DNA of 64,000 nucleotides from Favolaschia claudopus (Eukaryota; Basidiomycota; Agaricomycetes; Agaricales; Mycenaceae), in the NCBI GenBank assembly GCA_037176885.1, contig JAWWNJ010000082.1:62001-126000 (forward strand), written 5' to 3'. The notes under the pieces are model-generated. The model saw only the letters and a list, made by a program, of their open reading frames with translations. It ran no database searches and was not told the origin of the DNA. A program made the translations under genes and the position numbers. This document shows, piece by piece, positions 1 to 11,130 of this stretch; position 1 is the first letter of the stretch; each line of letters starts with the position of its first letter.

Positions 1-1067
1 AGCTGGTTGAAAGATTGTGGGTGAGCGAATACCATACATAATTGTGAAACAGAATTCACCTGCTGTTGTGCCCGCGTAACCTGAATTTCTAAATCATTCG
101 TGATGAACAAGGATAGAGAGGACTGCGCGCCGTTCAGGCAGGTGGGACAGGCAGACATAGACTCGAGGATCGGCTCGTCGATGGTGCGTAGGGCTGCACA
201 CACGAATTCGAGGCCAGGGCAGAGCTTTGCAGCCATCTTCACGTTTGCTATGTGGTAACGGAACCACCGAGCAGGTTGTATCCACTGAACGGGTTCCGGA
301 AATTCGGGCGGACCTGGACCAGCGACCCAGGTGAGGCCGCAACCAGGGCCATGATCTTCGTTCATCCACCAGACTCGCTCAAATGGACTGTCTAGGCCGA
401 GATGCTCGCCATACTGCTGGGGGTGAGCAATGCTGGCGAGTCGTTCCAGACACTCGACAATCGCGTCAGAGCATTTGTTACGAAAGTCTAACAGTTGACA
501 CAGCCTGTCGGCGGGTATGGAATCGAATCCGGGCACTGTCGAGTTGGGAACGGTACGGCAGAACTTGAGTGTCGCCATCGCTGCCGCCTTGGCCGATTTT
601 TCTGACCGTCTGTGACACGCAATGGCAAAGACGCGATGCGGTTCCTTGTCCAGAAAGCGAGGTTCTTGTAATGTCTTTTCGAGCACTTGGTGTGCACCGG
701 AGATCTGGTAGAAATCGGCCACCTTGTAGCCTGCATTCACATCGTCGAGGTCCATGGGATCGCCAGTCGATATGATAGGGGGGTAACACAATGTGAGGAG
801 GATTCTGATGACCCTGCTGGATTCGTTGAGGGGAACGACGGGTTTCCCATCTTTGACTATATTGGCTTTCTTTCCAGTGGGCTCGGGGAACGAGAACATG
901 TCTTTGAACAAATTGGAGGCAAACACCAGGAAAGCCTTGTGACCGTGGAAGTCCACCCGGTCATTGGACCGAAGAATTACATCTGGGGGATAGTTCTCGT
1001 TCGAAGTTGGTGAGAAGGGATGACCGGCATCGGGGACGGACTCTTCGGAGAGCTGAAGCGCAGCCAT
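1..1067 (-). CDS. BTB/POZ domain protein, 3' end beyond window
   Basis: The frame is open from an ATG at 1067 to the left edge and has no stop inside the window. The first 336 codons align along their whole length with the downstream neighbour at 1731-2769. The N-terminal third carries the BTB core typical of agaric BTB proteins (VILRSNDRVDFHGHKAFL, then LFKDMFSFPEP), a protein-protein interaction fold. The middle part contains EPHRVFAIACHRRSEKSA. A 57-bp intron is likely at 3-59, because the splice point after AQQQ matches the one after AQKE in the paralogue, so the last short exon lies outside the window. Its partners and role are unknown. It could be an adaptor for ubiquitin ligases, but nothing here shows this. 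Confidence 0.8.
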   Translation of the reverse strand, partial: MAALQLSEESVPDAGHPFSPTSNENYPPDVILRSNDRVDFHGHKAFLVFASNLFKDMFSFPEPTGKKANIVKDGKPVVPLNESSRVIRILLTLCYPPIISTGDPMDLDDVNAGYKVADFYQISGAHQVLEKTLQEPRFLDKEPHRVFAIACHRRSEKSAKAAAMATLKFCRTVPNSTVPGFDSIPADRLCQLLDFRNKCSDAIVECLERLASIAHPQQYGEHLGLDSPFERVWWMNEDHGPGCGLTWVAGPGPPEFPEPVQWIQPARWFRYHIANVKMAAKLCPGLEFVCAALRTIDEPILESMSACPTCLNGAQSSLSLFITNDLEIQVTRAQQQVNSVSQLCMVFAHPQSFNQ

Positions 1068-1730
1068 TGGATGTGGGAGGATGAACGTTCCAAAAGACGG
1101 TGTTTGCTAGGGGTTGACAGAAACACATTGCCAATACGAGATCAGGCAACGAACGGAACAGTCCGTTCAAACGAGTTTATGTATGATCGAAATAGGGGCT
1201 GGGAGACAGTCAGTTGCCCAGGAACTTCCGGTGAGAATGTGAGGTCAACGCAACTACAGTACCCATCAGCTTTCCGTTCTTGACCTGCTTGCACCACGCG
1301 AGTGCGAAACAAGGTCTGGGGTTTCACCGAGATCCAACAAGGGTTCTCTCCTGGTGTGAGTTGGCATCCTTTGGGCAGAAGCGGTGACGGAACCGGAGAG
1401 GTAGAAGGAACAGCTTGAAGTAGGCAAGTAGAAGAAACGCAAGGTCGAAGACTCAAGCTTGACGGTCGCAGACACAGGAGCATGATTTGAGGAGAATCTG
1501 GATAGATTATGGTTGGACTCAGAACTTCCAATGAACTGAAAGAAAACGAAGAGGTAGACCACCCCCCAAAATGAATACATATGCAAGCCTATACCCAAAG
1601 GCAGCTAGTCACTGAGATTTGTCGAAAACTGCAAAAGAAAGAACGCAAACAAGCAGGACGTGTTGGCGCGAGCGGCAAGTTGGATTCTTGTCACCTTCCA
1701 TCCTCATTCACCAATGAGCCTGACAGCGAA
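1068..1730. other. Intergenic DNA upstream of the first BTB gene
   Basis: No gene was recognised. The part near 1580-1680 (shared string tacccaaaggcagct, then purine-rich sequence) resembles 3040-3150, which sits at the matching distance upstream of the second BTB gene. The promoter was therefore copied together with the gene. Confidence 0.5.
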
Positions 1731-2769
1731 CTAGCTAGCGAACGAGTACTGTGCAAGGAGCTGAAAGAGTTGTGTAAGTTCGCAGGCATAAAGTGGAAGG
1801 AAGATCAATTTGTACCTCTTTTTGCGCCGCAGTGGCCCGAACTTCTAGATCCTGCACCAAGCTTGAGAGAGAAGCCGATGCACCCGTCAGACAGAGGGAA
1901 CAAGTGGACATGGAATCGAGGATCGGCTGCCTGATGGTCCGCAAGGCCATCGACACTGATTCAATATCTGGGTGAGCCTCTGCAACGAGGATAACATTGA
2001 CCATGTGGGCGCTGAGCCACTCGGCAGGAGAGACCGACCCATACTCGTCGAAAGTTAGGCCGCAACCACTGCCGTGGCCCCCTTGCCTCCACCAGACTTC
2101 GTGGAATATCTCGCGACGGTCAGGATCATAGAACTCCTCAGCCATGAAACTGCCACCTTGGTGTGCGAGGAATGTTACCATGGCTTGCGAACATTGGTAT
2201 CGAAACTCCTCCAATTGACGCAGTCTTGTAGCTGAAATCGAATCGAATTCCGGCACCCGTATATTGGGGACGAAGGCGGGAAGTTTGAGAGTGGCCATGG
2301 CCGCCGCCTTCGCCTGTTTTTCCAACCCTCTGTGGCATGCAATGGCAAAGACACGGTGCGGCTCCTTCTCGAGAAAGCGCGGCTCGTCCAGCAACCGTTC
2401 GAGTACTGCTTGCCCACCTAAAATCTGATATTTATCCGCGGCCTCGTAGGCGTCGTCCACACCGTCAAGATTGAGGAAGCTGTCGATCGATGTAGAGCGC
2501 GGGTAGCACAACGTGAGGAGAATGTTGACGACTCTGCTGGGTTCGGGAATTGGGGCGACGGGTTTCCCATCGTTCTCCACATTGGACCCCTCGGGAAACA
2601 AAAACATGGCTTTGAAGAAAGTGGAGGCATAGGACAGGATCCACTTGTGGACGTGGAAGTCGACAAGGTCTGAGGATCGAAGAATTATGTCTGGGGGGTT
2701 GTTCGCATTTGAGAGTGGGGAGAAAGGGCCATCGGCATCGCGAATGGAAGCAGCTGCAGGCGTCGACAT
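1731..2769 (-). CDS. BTB/POZ domain protein, tandem paralogue
   Basis: The start ATG is at 2769. The BTB core reads VILRSSDLVDFHVHKWIL followed by FFKAMFLFPEG, and the motif EPHRVFAIACHRGLEKQA is shared with the neighbour on the left. The unspliced frame runs to 1735. The more likely model removes a 55-bp intron at 1761-1815 (donor after AQKE, acceptor tttcag), giving a short last exon ending at 1731 and a protein of 327 residues. The neighbour has an intron at the same place, which supports splicing. Cytoplasmic or nuclear adaptor function is inferred only from the BTB fold. The two genes form a direct tandem pair on the same strand. Confidence 0.82.
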
Positions 2770-3281
2770 GCGGTGAGCGACAGAGATGGGGGTTTGTTAA
2801 AGAGCAACGGTGTGAGATTGAAAATATAATTTCGAGGCCAGATTCCAGAATTCCCTGAACCGAATTGAATCAACATGAGACAGAAGATCAAGAGTCAAAA
2901 TTTGCAAGGTGCTTGCCAGATGCTTGCTATCCCAGAGGCCAGCGCTTAAGTTCAGTTGAGTTCTGAGCACGGCCAAGTTCATTCATTCATCAAGTTGCTT
3001 GCAATTATTCCCATACGACCAGAGAAAGAGCAAGCCGAATGTAGGTCTGTACCCAAAGGCAGCTCGTCAAGGAAATTCGTCGAAAAAAGGGAAAGAACGA
3101 ACGCAGCGGCAACCAAGCAAGGCGGGGCGCGTTGACGGCAAGTTAGAGTCGGGCCGGAAACGGCTGAATTGCCGATCAGTCACGTGGATCTTCGGATTTT
3201 TTTTCCCTCGAACTTTTTCTTCCCTTCCTCCATCCCCCTCCGCCCTCCTCCCTCCCCTCCACCCCCTCCTTACTTTCTACG
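2770..3281. other. Divergent promoter region between BTB and nucleolin-like genes
   Basis: This 0.5 kb lies between two divergent starts. The nucleolin-like side (3195-3280) is strongly pyrimidine-rich (runs of t and c with ccctcc blocks), a common feature of highly expressed fungal promoters. The BTB side repeats sequence found upstream of the other BTB gene. Confidence 0.4.
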
Positions 3282-5154
3282 ATGGGCAAAGACAAGGCAG
3301 CAGCGAAAGCGGAGAAGGCCGCCGCCAAAACAGCCAAGAAGGCTGACCGGGTAGCCAAAAAAGCAGAGAAAAGCGCCAAAAACGCCGCTGAAAAACCTTC
3401 CAAGAAGGATATCCTGGAAAAGGCCGTATGTATATCTTGTTTTCTTTTACCAGCCCGATTCTAACGTCCTCTGTAGAAGAAACAAGTCAAACCCGCCGCT
3501 ACTTCTCCTTCGAAACCCGTACCCAAGAAGGTATGTTTTCATTGCGTCCATCTAAATGCCAAGATCTTTAATTTTGATACTTTCAAGGCTGCGGAATCCG
3601 ACTCGGATGATTCAGAATCAGATTCGGAAGACGAAAAGCCCAAGGCCGCACAGGTCAAAGCCGCTGCCCCGAAACCTGTCGCCGCTGCCGCCGACTCAGA
3701 CGACAGTGATAGCGACAGCGACGATGAACCTGCTCCCAAAAAGGCTGCTGCACCCGCACCCGCCAAAAAAGCCGCTGCACCTGCCCCTGCCAAGAAAGCT
3801 GCCGCTGCACCAGCCAAAAAGGCAGAATCTTCCGACGACTCCGACGATGACTCTTCCGACGACGAAGCCCCCGCACCAAAAGCTGCTGCCCCCGCACCGA
3901 CCAAAAAGCTGCCGCGCCTGCACCCAAAAAAGCCAAGGATTCTGACGATTCCGATGACTCCGATTCATCTGACGACGAAGCATCGGCCCCGAAAGCTGCT
4001 CCCAAAGCGGCAGCCAAAAAAACCTGACACTTCTTCATCAGAGGACTCCGACGAGGAGATGCCTGCTGTCCCGGCCGCCAATGGGAAGAAAGCCGCAGCA
4101 GACTCTGACGACAGCTCCGACGACTCTGATTCCGACGAGGAAATGGCCGATGCTTCCAAGCCTGCCACTAATGGTCTGTCTTGATCTCACTCTCACTTGT
4201 ATGCCCATCGTTGATTGAATCAAACAGGCAAGAGGAAAGCACCCGATGGGGACGCAGCGCCGACCAAAAAAGTCAAACTCGCAAACGGTGATGCTGCACC
4301 TGCAGCTGGCGCCGAGGGCGGCGAGGAGGAGATCAAATCCATTTTCGTTGGCCAGCTCTCATGGAACGTCGACAACGACCGTCTCGCACAAGAGTTTGCC
4401 TCCTGCGGTGAAGTCGTTTCCGCGACGGTCGCCATCGATCGCAACTCCGGCCAATCACGCGGCTTCGGACACGTACATTTCACGACCACCGCCGCCGTCG
4501 AGGAGGCGCTCAAGATGAACGGGCAGGAGATCGACGGCCGCGCAGTCAAAATCGACTACGGGCGCCCCGCAGACAAGAGCAGGCAGCGCGAGACCCGCGC
4601 CAAGGCCTTCGGGGACTCAGAGAGCGCGCCCAGCGCGACGCTGTTTGTGGGTAACCTGAGCTTCGGCGTCGACGAGGACAAAGTGTGGAGCTTTTTCACC
4701 GAGTGTGGCGGAAACGTCAAGAGCGTGCGTCTCCCGACGGACCGCGATACGGGGCGGCCAAAGGGCTTTGGGTATGTCGAGTTCGAGGATATCGAGGGGG
4801 CAAAGAAGGCTTTCGCGGCGGCAAATGGCCAGGAGATTGACGGGCGGTCGATACGGTTGGATTATTCGCAACCGAGGGACTCGAGTGGTGGCGGTGGTGG
4901 TTTCGGTGGTGGAGGCTTCGGCGGTGGACGCGGTGGTGGCTTCGGTGGTGACCGTGGAGGACGAGGGGGCCGGGGAGGCGGACGGGGAGGTCGCGGCGGC
5001 TTCGGTGGGGGACCGTGGCGGGTTTGGTGGCCGCGGTGGAGGTCGGGGACGGGGTGGCGATCGTGGAGGACGTGGCGGACGGGGTGCACCGAGAGGAGGA
5101 GCTCGGACTGGTGGTATTCAACCTTCCGGTGGTAAGAAAATTACATTTGATTAG
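3282..5154 (+). CDS. NSR1: Nucleolin/Nsr1-like nucleolar RNA-binding protein, frame disturbed
   Basis: The protein acts in the nucleolus in pre-rRNA processing (family knowledge of Nsr1, gar2 and nucleolin). The order is diagnostic: a Lys/Ala-rich start (MGKDKAAAKAEKAAAK), alternating acidic Ser/Asp blocks and AAPAPAKK linkers, two RRMs, and a Gly/Arg (RGG) tail ending GGKKITFD. RRM1 has IFVGQL and RGFGHVHF; RRM2 has LFVGNL and KGFGYVEF. Exons are 3282-3425, 3477-3530, 3588-4173 and from 4228. Three single-base problems occur, all in homopolymers. AAAAA at 3903-3907 is one short and a 7-A run near 4016-4022 is one long, so about 110 bases are read out of frame and then restored. GGGGG at 5007-5011 is one long and throws the RGG tail out of frame, giving a premature end at 5135 instead of 5154. 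These look like sequencing errors; real indels are possible. Confidence 0.88.
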
Positions 5155-5376
5155 ATCGGTGTTTCTCTGCTATCTACACAGTATTCTCTATGCCATGGAT
5201 GCTGCTATTTCATGTTTTCTTCTACCCATGCATTATACAACTTTGCAAGCGAGGTTAAGCGCCAAATCAGGCAAGATCGACGGCAATGATAATATCATAC
5301 GAATTCGATCATCGCTATGATATCCACACTACGACGTCTTTTCTTCTCCTCTCATCCTCTCCCCACCGATAACAGA

Positions 5377-5746
5377 ATGGTCAAAGCCACCATCGTGCAT
5401 TTCTGGAGCCTCCCAGGCAAGGAGAGCGAGATGAAAGCCGCCCTCCTCAAAGCCAAAGAAACATTCCAGAAGGACGAGGGGACCCTCAACTGGTTCATCC
5501 TCCAGGACCCGAAGGATCCCTCCGCCTGGTCCCTTGTTGAGCGCTATGCGGATGACGCGGTTAGTATTCGTTTGGATTTCTGAATCGATCAAGCGGATCT
5601 TCGATTCTGACCATCCGTGCGTCGTCCAGGCTTTCCAGACACACATGGCGAACCCGTACTTGAAGGAGTTCTTCGGCGTGGTCGGGCCTATCATGAGCAC
5701 GGAGGAAGGCAAGCAGAGGCAAATCCTTTCTTACGACGAACTTTGA
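5377..5746 (+). CDS. ABM-domain (antibiotic biosynthesis monooxygenase-like) protein
   Basis: A small single-domain protein of 99 residues, encoded by 5377-5559 and 5630-5746 (70-bp intron, donor gttagt). It has the dimeric ferredoxin-like ABM fold signature: a first beta strand (MVKATIVHFWSLPGKESE), a helix, and the strand pair FILQDPKDPSAWSLVERYA, then the C-terminal helix and strand (HMANPYLKEFFGVVGP, ending SYDEL). ABM proteins include cofactor-free oxygenases and haem-binding enzymes; the substrate here is unknown. An in-frame ATG at 5317 would add 20 residues, but the ATG at 5377 gives the normal family length. A paralogue lies at 30370-30745. Confidence 0.82.
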
Positions 5747-7579
5747 GCCGTCTGGGCCCATTTATTGAGGTGAGAAACCTATTTCGTTGCGGATTCGAGG
5801 GTTTATCCTGATTCCATTATTGGCTGAACCTTTAGGTTAGCCTATTTACGTGTGGGGGAAGATGGAGATTGGGCTGTTTTGCTACAAGTACAAACAAGAT
5901 CTTAGTCATTGCCGATGTGTCAAGCAAACTGAAAAACAAGTTCCTTCGTCCAATTTGAATTTATATTCTTCATTATACAGCAAGTATATAATCTGTTCAC
6001 ATTAAGCTGGGATCTACAACTCTAACAGTACTTCTTCGGCACCATAAACACCAGCTCAAGAACGACTGAACATTTGGTTGGTCATTCTTGCTTTGTGTGT
6101 ATCGGTCCGAAGATCAAATAAATGATTACGTGAGTTGCTCGGCATTTTCCTCTTCCTCAACTCTTCCTCGTTGAGTCGTTCCATGTCTTTGCTATGGTAA
6201 ACACATTTGTGAGTCCGAGAAGAGTGCAGAAATTTACCATAGATGTTCTCACCGTTTTGAAAGAGTTAATCTATTGGGAAATCTGGTTTCTCGGGAAACC
6301 CTCCCTGGGAACTGTTCAACTTAACCCCTGGTCCCCTGGCATAATTTTGCCGTCTTGCCGGAGCGGCCAGATGAGTTTAGTTGAAGGGCATGGTGGATTT
6401 AAGGGACTTGGACACTGGTCATAAACAGCCCCGGAAGTTCAAAGCAAGCTTTACAATTTCATAGAGTCTCTAATGAATTTTAGTGGCCTGCCGGGTAATG
6501 CCGATGAGAATGCCGTTTTGATCCAAACGAGCGCGGTCGGTGCGGGAATGCTTGTACATAATGTATTTGTGGGGGGCAGAAAGAGCCAAAGTTGCACTGA
6601 GATACTCGAAGCATTCTTTCTATTACTATTATGTGGAAAGCACAAATGTCAGTGAGAAACTCGATCTCGGCATCGCGGCCGGCACTGGCTCGTAAAACGT
6701 TTGAAATGTTCCTGTTCAACATGTCCGAGTCTGAGCAAGAATTCTTCTGACAAATTCCGTGTTAGGACCGAGATTTTAAATTTTGAACCTTGGTTAGCCA
6801 ACCAAAACTCCTGCTTCGTTCATTGTAGTGTTCTGAGCACATCAATTCCGGGGCGGAGTTTCTGAGAAGCTCGGGTGCTCAACAAGACCACAGGAAACCA
6901 GGTTTCGGTTTCCATGCATTTTGCCCTTTTGACAGCAATATTGTATAGCAGTTGTTATAAATTTTCTTCAAGCCTTGAGAGAATGCTTTTGAGTCGTATG
7001 GAACATATTCCAGAGACTGCAGTGAATTCAACATCCTTAACAATTCAAGAGCATGCCCATGTTCAACTGCCGCTAATTTTTGCCGACCTGTATGTATCCC
7101 TAGCTCGAGAAAATCCAACAGATTCATGTCTTCGATATTTGTGCCTCGCCGTGAATGTTGTTCGGCCGAATCCAGGTTCAGCCACCCGCCTCGAAGAGGC
7201 CTAATCCAAGTCATGGGAATTAGATCTTTGAGTGTATAGAGCGGGTGTACATGATGTGTCTACGATGTTGAACGGAATTGAAAGAAGCGAGCTCTCGATA
7301 AGTCACCGAACCACCAACACGGCGTATCAACTTTCCGGCTTTCAGCTGTCCGTTTGAACCAGAACGACCTTGCGCGCAAGGACGCGTAGTCACACCGTGA
7401 TTGACTTTTGACTTTCGAGCGCCGCGAGTTATCTAAAGCAGTCTCTTATCACCAACTCATATACCAGGAGCACTTCGACAACGGTTGTTTCACGATAAAT
7501 ACGAGCGCATACAAAGCACATACACGAAAAATACAGAGTTCAAACATAGAGAGAGACACGAGTACGAAAAGCAGGCCAT
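5747..7579. other. 1.8 kb without a recognisable gene
   Basis: Short open frames occur on both strands (for example near 6879-7214), but none has family motifs, splice support or a paralogue in the window. The composition is AT-richer than in the genes. No repeats were recognised. Confidence 0.4.
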
Positions 7580-8573
7580 TTAAACCATTGAATCATTGTT
7601 ACGCAGACTAAACTCGTCAGAACGAGCCATAATGCACCGCCAGCTGGGACCGTCGAAAATTCCTTCGAACTGGTCGAGTATACTGCCGATGGAGCTGGAG
7701 CTAGAACTTGCACTGGTGATCGACGTAGAAGGGGATACGGATGCAGCGGTGTAGGTGGGTAGAATATCCTTCTCTTCGACGACGACGGGAACCATTGAAT
7801 CTTCTTCAAGCGCGGCGGCGCTGACCCTGCGAGCCTCCTCCGCCTTGCTACCACCTTCGAGAGCGTTGAACTCAAACAAGCCCGAAAGGCGGTCCTTGAG
7901 GTTCGACCTAGGCGAGGTGCTGGCGACGACAGGAAGGGAGCAGCGGCGCGATGATTTAACCTTCTCGTTCCAGATACGAGACTCCGCGAGGAGCGTAGCC
8001 TTTGATGCGTGCCAATCTGCTGAGCCTGGGGTAGTTGTGGTGACTACAGATGGAGGAACGGGGGCGTCGAGGATGTCACGCGAACGACGATGCCGGCGCG
8101 GAGAGGTCTTGGACGTTGCCTTGAACCCATTGGGAACCAGGTTGGTCATGTCCTTGAGGGCAGGGCGGCCCATAGCGGCGTTGCTTTCGAGTTGCGGTGT
8201 CGAGAGAGGAGATGGAGCTTCGAGGGATGCAATAGGGAGCGAGATGCTGCCACCCGTGTTCTGTGGTTCGACGTGAGACTCAGCGACCGAAACTAAGCGG
8301 CCGTCAGCAAAGGTAGAAACAACGGCGGGGAAAGCGAACCTTGGATCATGACCACAAGCTCCGGAGGCGCCGCAGGGTTATTGGTGTTTGAAAGGACTGG
8401 CGACAACATGAGTCGAGCTCAACTAGAAGACGACAGGAGCTGCGCTTACCAGCCACACCAGACGAACTTGTACTCTTCTCAGTTCTTGTGAAAGACAGGA
8501 ATGCCGAGAGGCGAGAGAGAGCGTAGGCCAAGTAGGGTTGAACGGATGCAACGAACGTAGAAAGCGACTGCAT
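7580..8573 (-). CDS. Unrecognised 297-residue protein
   Basis: Three exons (8450-8573, 8340-8396, 7580-8292) join in frame with canonical introns of 53 and 47 bp. The start MQSLSTFVASVQPYLAY is followed by a low-complexity Ser/Pro/Thr-rich region, a basic patch (KTSPRRHRRSRD) and a helix around SADWHASKATLLAESRIW. The C-terminus FEGIFDGPSWRCIMARSDE looks conserved and ordered. There is no clear signal peptide, although the N-terminal 30 residues are hydrophobic enough for a membrane anchor or mitochondrial signal. No family was recognised and no function is proposed. Confidence 0.6.
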
Positions 8574-9778
8574 GGTGTGTGGGTAGAGGATGGTTGTGGT
8601 AGAGGAGAGACAGCGCAAGATGGGTGGCTGACATGGTGTTCATTGTTTTGAGGTTGGGTGGCTGACAGTCGTATTCATGGCGCAAAAAATACAAGGACAA
8701 AGTCGAGATCGAGAGGACAGAAGGATCGAAAGAGATTGATCCATTCGAGAGTGCTGGGATAGAATTGAGGTCAAGCTGTCCGAGTACTCGTCCCGCTGGA
8801 GCAAATTGATTACAACGAGTAGCGGTGGTCTTCAGCCAGGGGCAAGTACAGCCATGAAGCGTACATCTTATGGAAACATAGCAAGACTGAGCTGGAATAC
8901 GAGATAGTTGTGAGTCTTGAGCCGTCTCAAAGAAATGCGAGCTTGTCGTCCCCAAATCGCCGTCTCGGCCATGCGAGCCATTCTATCAGAGTCCACAGTC
9001 CATGCCCGAGTAGATACAGAGCAAGCAAATCCTCAAGAACGCGCGCCAGAGATGTCTAGCCGTGTTCCATCCGTGCAAAAAATTCCAGAGACCTGCATGC
9101 AACAATACTTGGTTGACCCCAATTTTGCACAGGTACTAAATTTGACCTTGAAGCTTGAAGTTTGTGTTGGTTTGCAGGTTGAAGGCACAAGGACGTATCG
9201 GACTGTATCGGTTCCAATTTGCCACTCTGACCCGACATGGTGGTTGCGGTTGAAGAAGTGATCACGCTTGAAATCGACAAAGCCAAATACTCGGCTCTTT
9301 GTCTGCTGCGCCGATGTTCTTACCTTCTGCAACCCGCAACGAACCTGTCTCATAGCATCATGATATAGTATATCCCAACTCCAAGAAACCTCGTCGAACT
9401 ACTGGTCGGTGCCTAGCTCCCGCGGTTCTTCAATTAAGGCACTTGAATTTCTGAGGCTCTTCTCGACGCGTAAACGGCCCGCAATCCACATACTTATTTG
9501 GCCATCCTGGCGTTACTACGGGGCCTTTCTGGACCGTCCGTCTCTGATAATCGCTCACAGTCAATACATTTGACCCGACGAACCCATTCACTTGGGGATT
9601 ATAATCCGCAAAACTCGGGATTCACTCTTCCAAACTCTCAGTTCTCAACGGTATTACTCGCAAAATGGCGACATTGTGCATCCATTCGGCACACCGATCG
9701 CTAGCAAGTTAACTTAGTAATCAGAGTCTCGCATTCATTCTGTGTTCTTCATAATCTCGCGACTTTTCGCTGTCTACC
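8574..9778. other. 1.2 kb intergenic region
   Basis: This separates two divergent starts. Short open frames on both strands lack motifs. No repeat or RNA gene was recognised. Confidence 0.4.
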
Positions 9779-11002
9779 ATGTCCAGGTCCCCCGAAATGG
9801 CCACTACTTTCAAGCAAAAAGTACTGCTTCTCGGCGCCACCGGTGAGACAGGCAATCGATTCTCCAAGGTCTGCTCAAAGACAAGGATTCTTTTGTAAGC
9901 GATAGTTCCTACTTTGCCAGCACCGAAACAATCAACATCGTGCGTAGGATGTAGAAGTCCTCGTTCGTCCCGCCTCAGCAGACAAACCCCAGATCAAAGC
10001 CCTGGCGGAGCGCGGCATAAAGCTTCGAATCGCTGACATCCAGGGCCCAATCGAATCTCTCGTGGACGCTCTGACTGGAGTCGATGTTCTGATCAGCGCA
10101 TCGACTTTGCAAACACATTGGCGCAGATCAACCCTGGCTACAGCTGCTAAGAAGGCAGGCGTAAAACGCTTCGTCCCATGTTCTTTCACGACGGTCGTGC
10201 CGCCAGGCGGTGTGATGTCGATACGAGATACAGTTCGTGCAATCTTAGTTTGCAGAGACGCGTCTCAACCACTCATAGAAAGAAGAAGTAAACCAGCACA
10301 TCCGCAAACTATACCTCCCTTACACAGTAAGCTTTCGCGAAAACATTCGAATCCACACAGCGGACTGACGATGGATAGATAATCGACGTAGGCTACTGGT
10401 GCCAACTCTCCTTCCCCACCCTCCCCTCCGGCCGAGTCAACTACGCCTCTATATCCAGACAAAAGTCGACATCCACAACGGCGGCAGCATACCCACCATG
10501 ATCACCGACCTGCGCGACATCGGGCGCTTCGTCGCCCTCATCATCAAGGACCAGCGAACGATGAACAAGTCTGTCTTCGCTTACGGTGACTTCCTTTCCG
10601 AAAACCAGATCTTCGACATCATGGAAACTCTCTCGGGCGAGAACATCGAGCGGAAATACGTCAGTCAGCCGCAGCCCTGATTTACATGATTCCTTCTTTC
10701 AACTGATCCTGCTCTCGTCCATATAGATCTCCGCCGACGAGATGGCCGCCCAGCGCGCTCGAGCTGCAGCGGCACTGAAAGCCGACCCAGACAACTTCCA
10801 TGCTCACGTCGGCAAGTCGAAAGTGGACTACGAGTACAGCAAATATGTGCGAGGCGACAACACTCCAGAGTACGCCAGATACCTCGGATATCTGGATGCT
10901 CGGGAGCTCTATCCGGCTTTTCGGCCCAGACGCTTCAGCGACTTCGCACAAGACCTCCTGGATGGAAAACTGCAGAAGCCGTATGGACAGTGGGTGGTCT
11001 AA
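9779..11002 (+). pseudogene. NmrA-like reductase copy A with four single-base indels
   Basis: It is a relative of the intact genes at 12883-14096 and 28329-29545, with the same five-exon plan: NAD(P)-binding start KVLLLGATGETG, DVEVLVRPASADKP, AGVKRFVPCSF, VPPGGVMSIRD, and a last exon starting ISADEMAAQRARAAAAL. Compared with the paralogues it lacks one A near 9854, lacks one C near 10099 and gains one C near 10132 (a compensated pair about 33 bases apart), and lacks one base near 10451 just before the segment with IHNGGSIPTMITDLRD. Two of these changes leave the gene out of frame. It is either a young pseudogene or an intact gene with sequencing errors; the splice sites are all preserved, which favours recent damage or error. 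Confidence 0.75.
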
Positions 11003-11130
11003 TTCCATTCCCTCAAAAAACTGGTATAGATATTCAATCCGTATGTGTAGATCGTATGTACAATGCCAATGCTCAAACGCGATGATTTATTTCAGCCCAA
11101 GACTGGAGAATGAGGACCTCCGCTCAAAGT

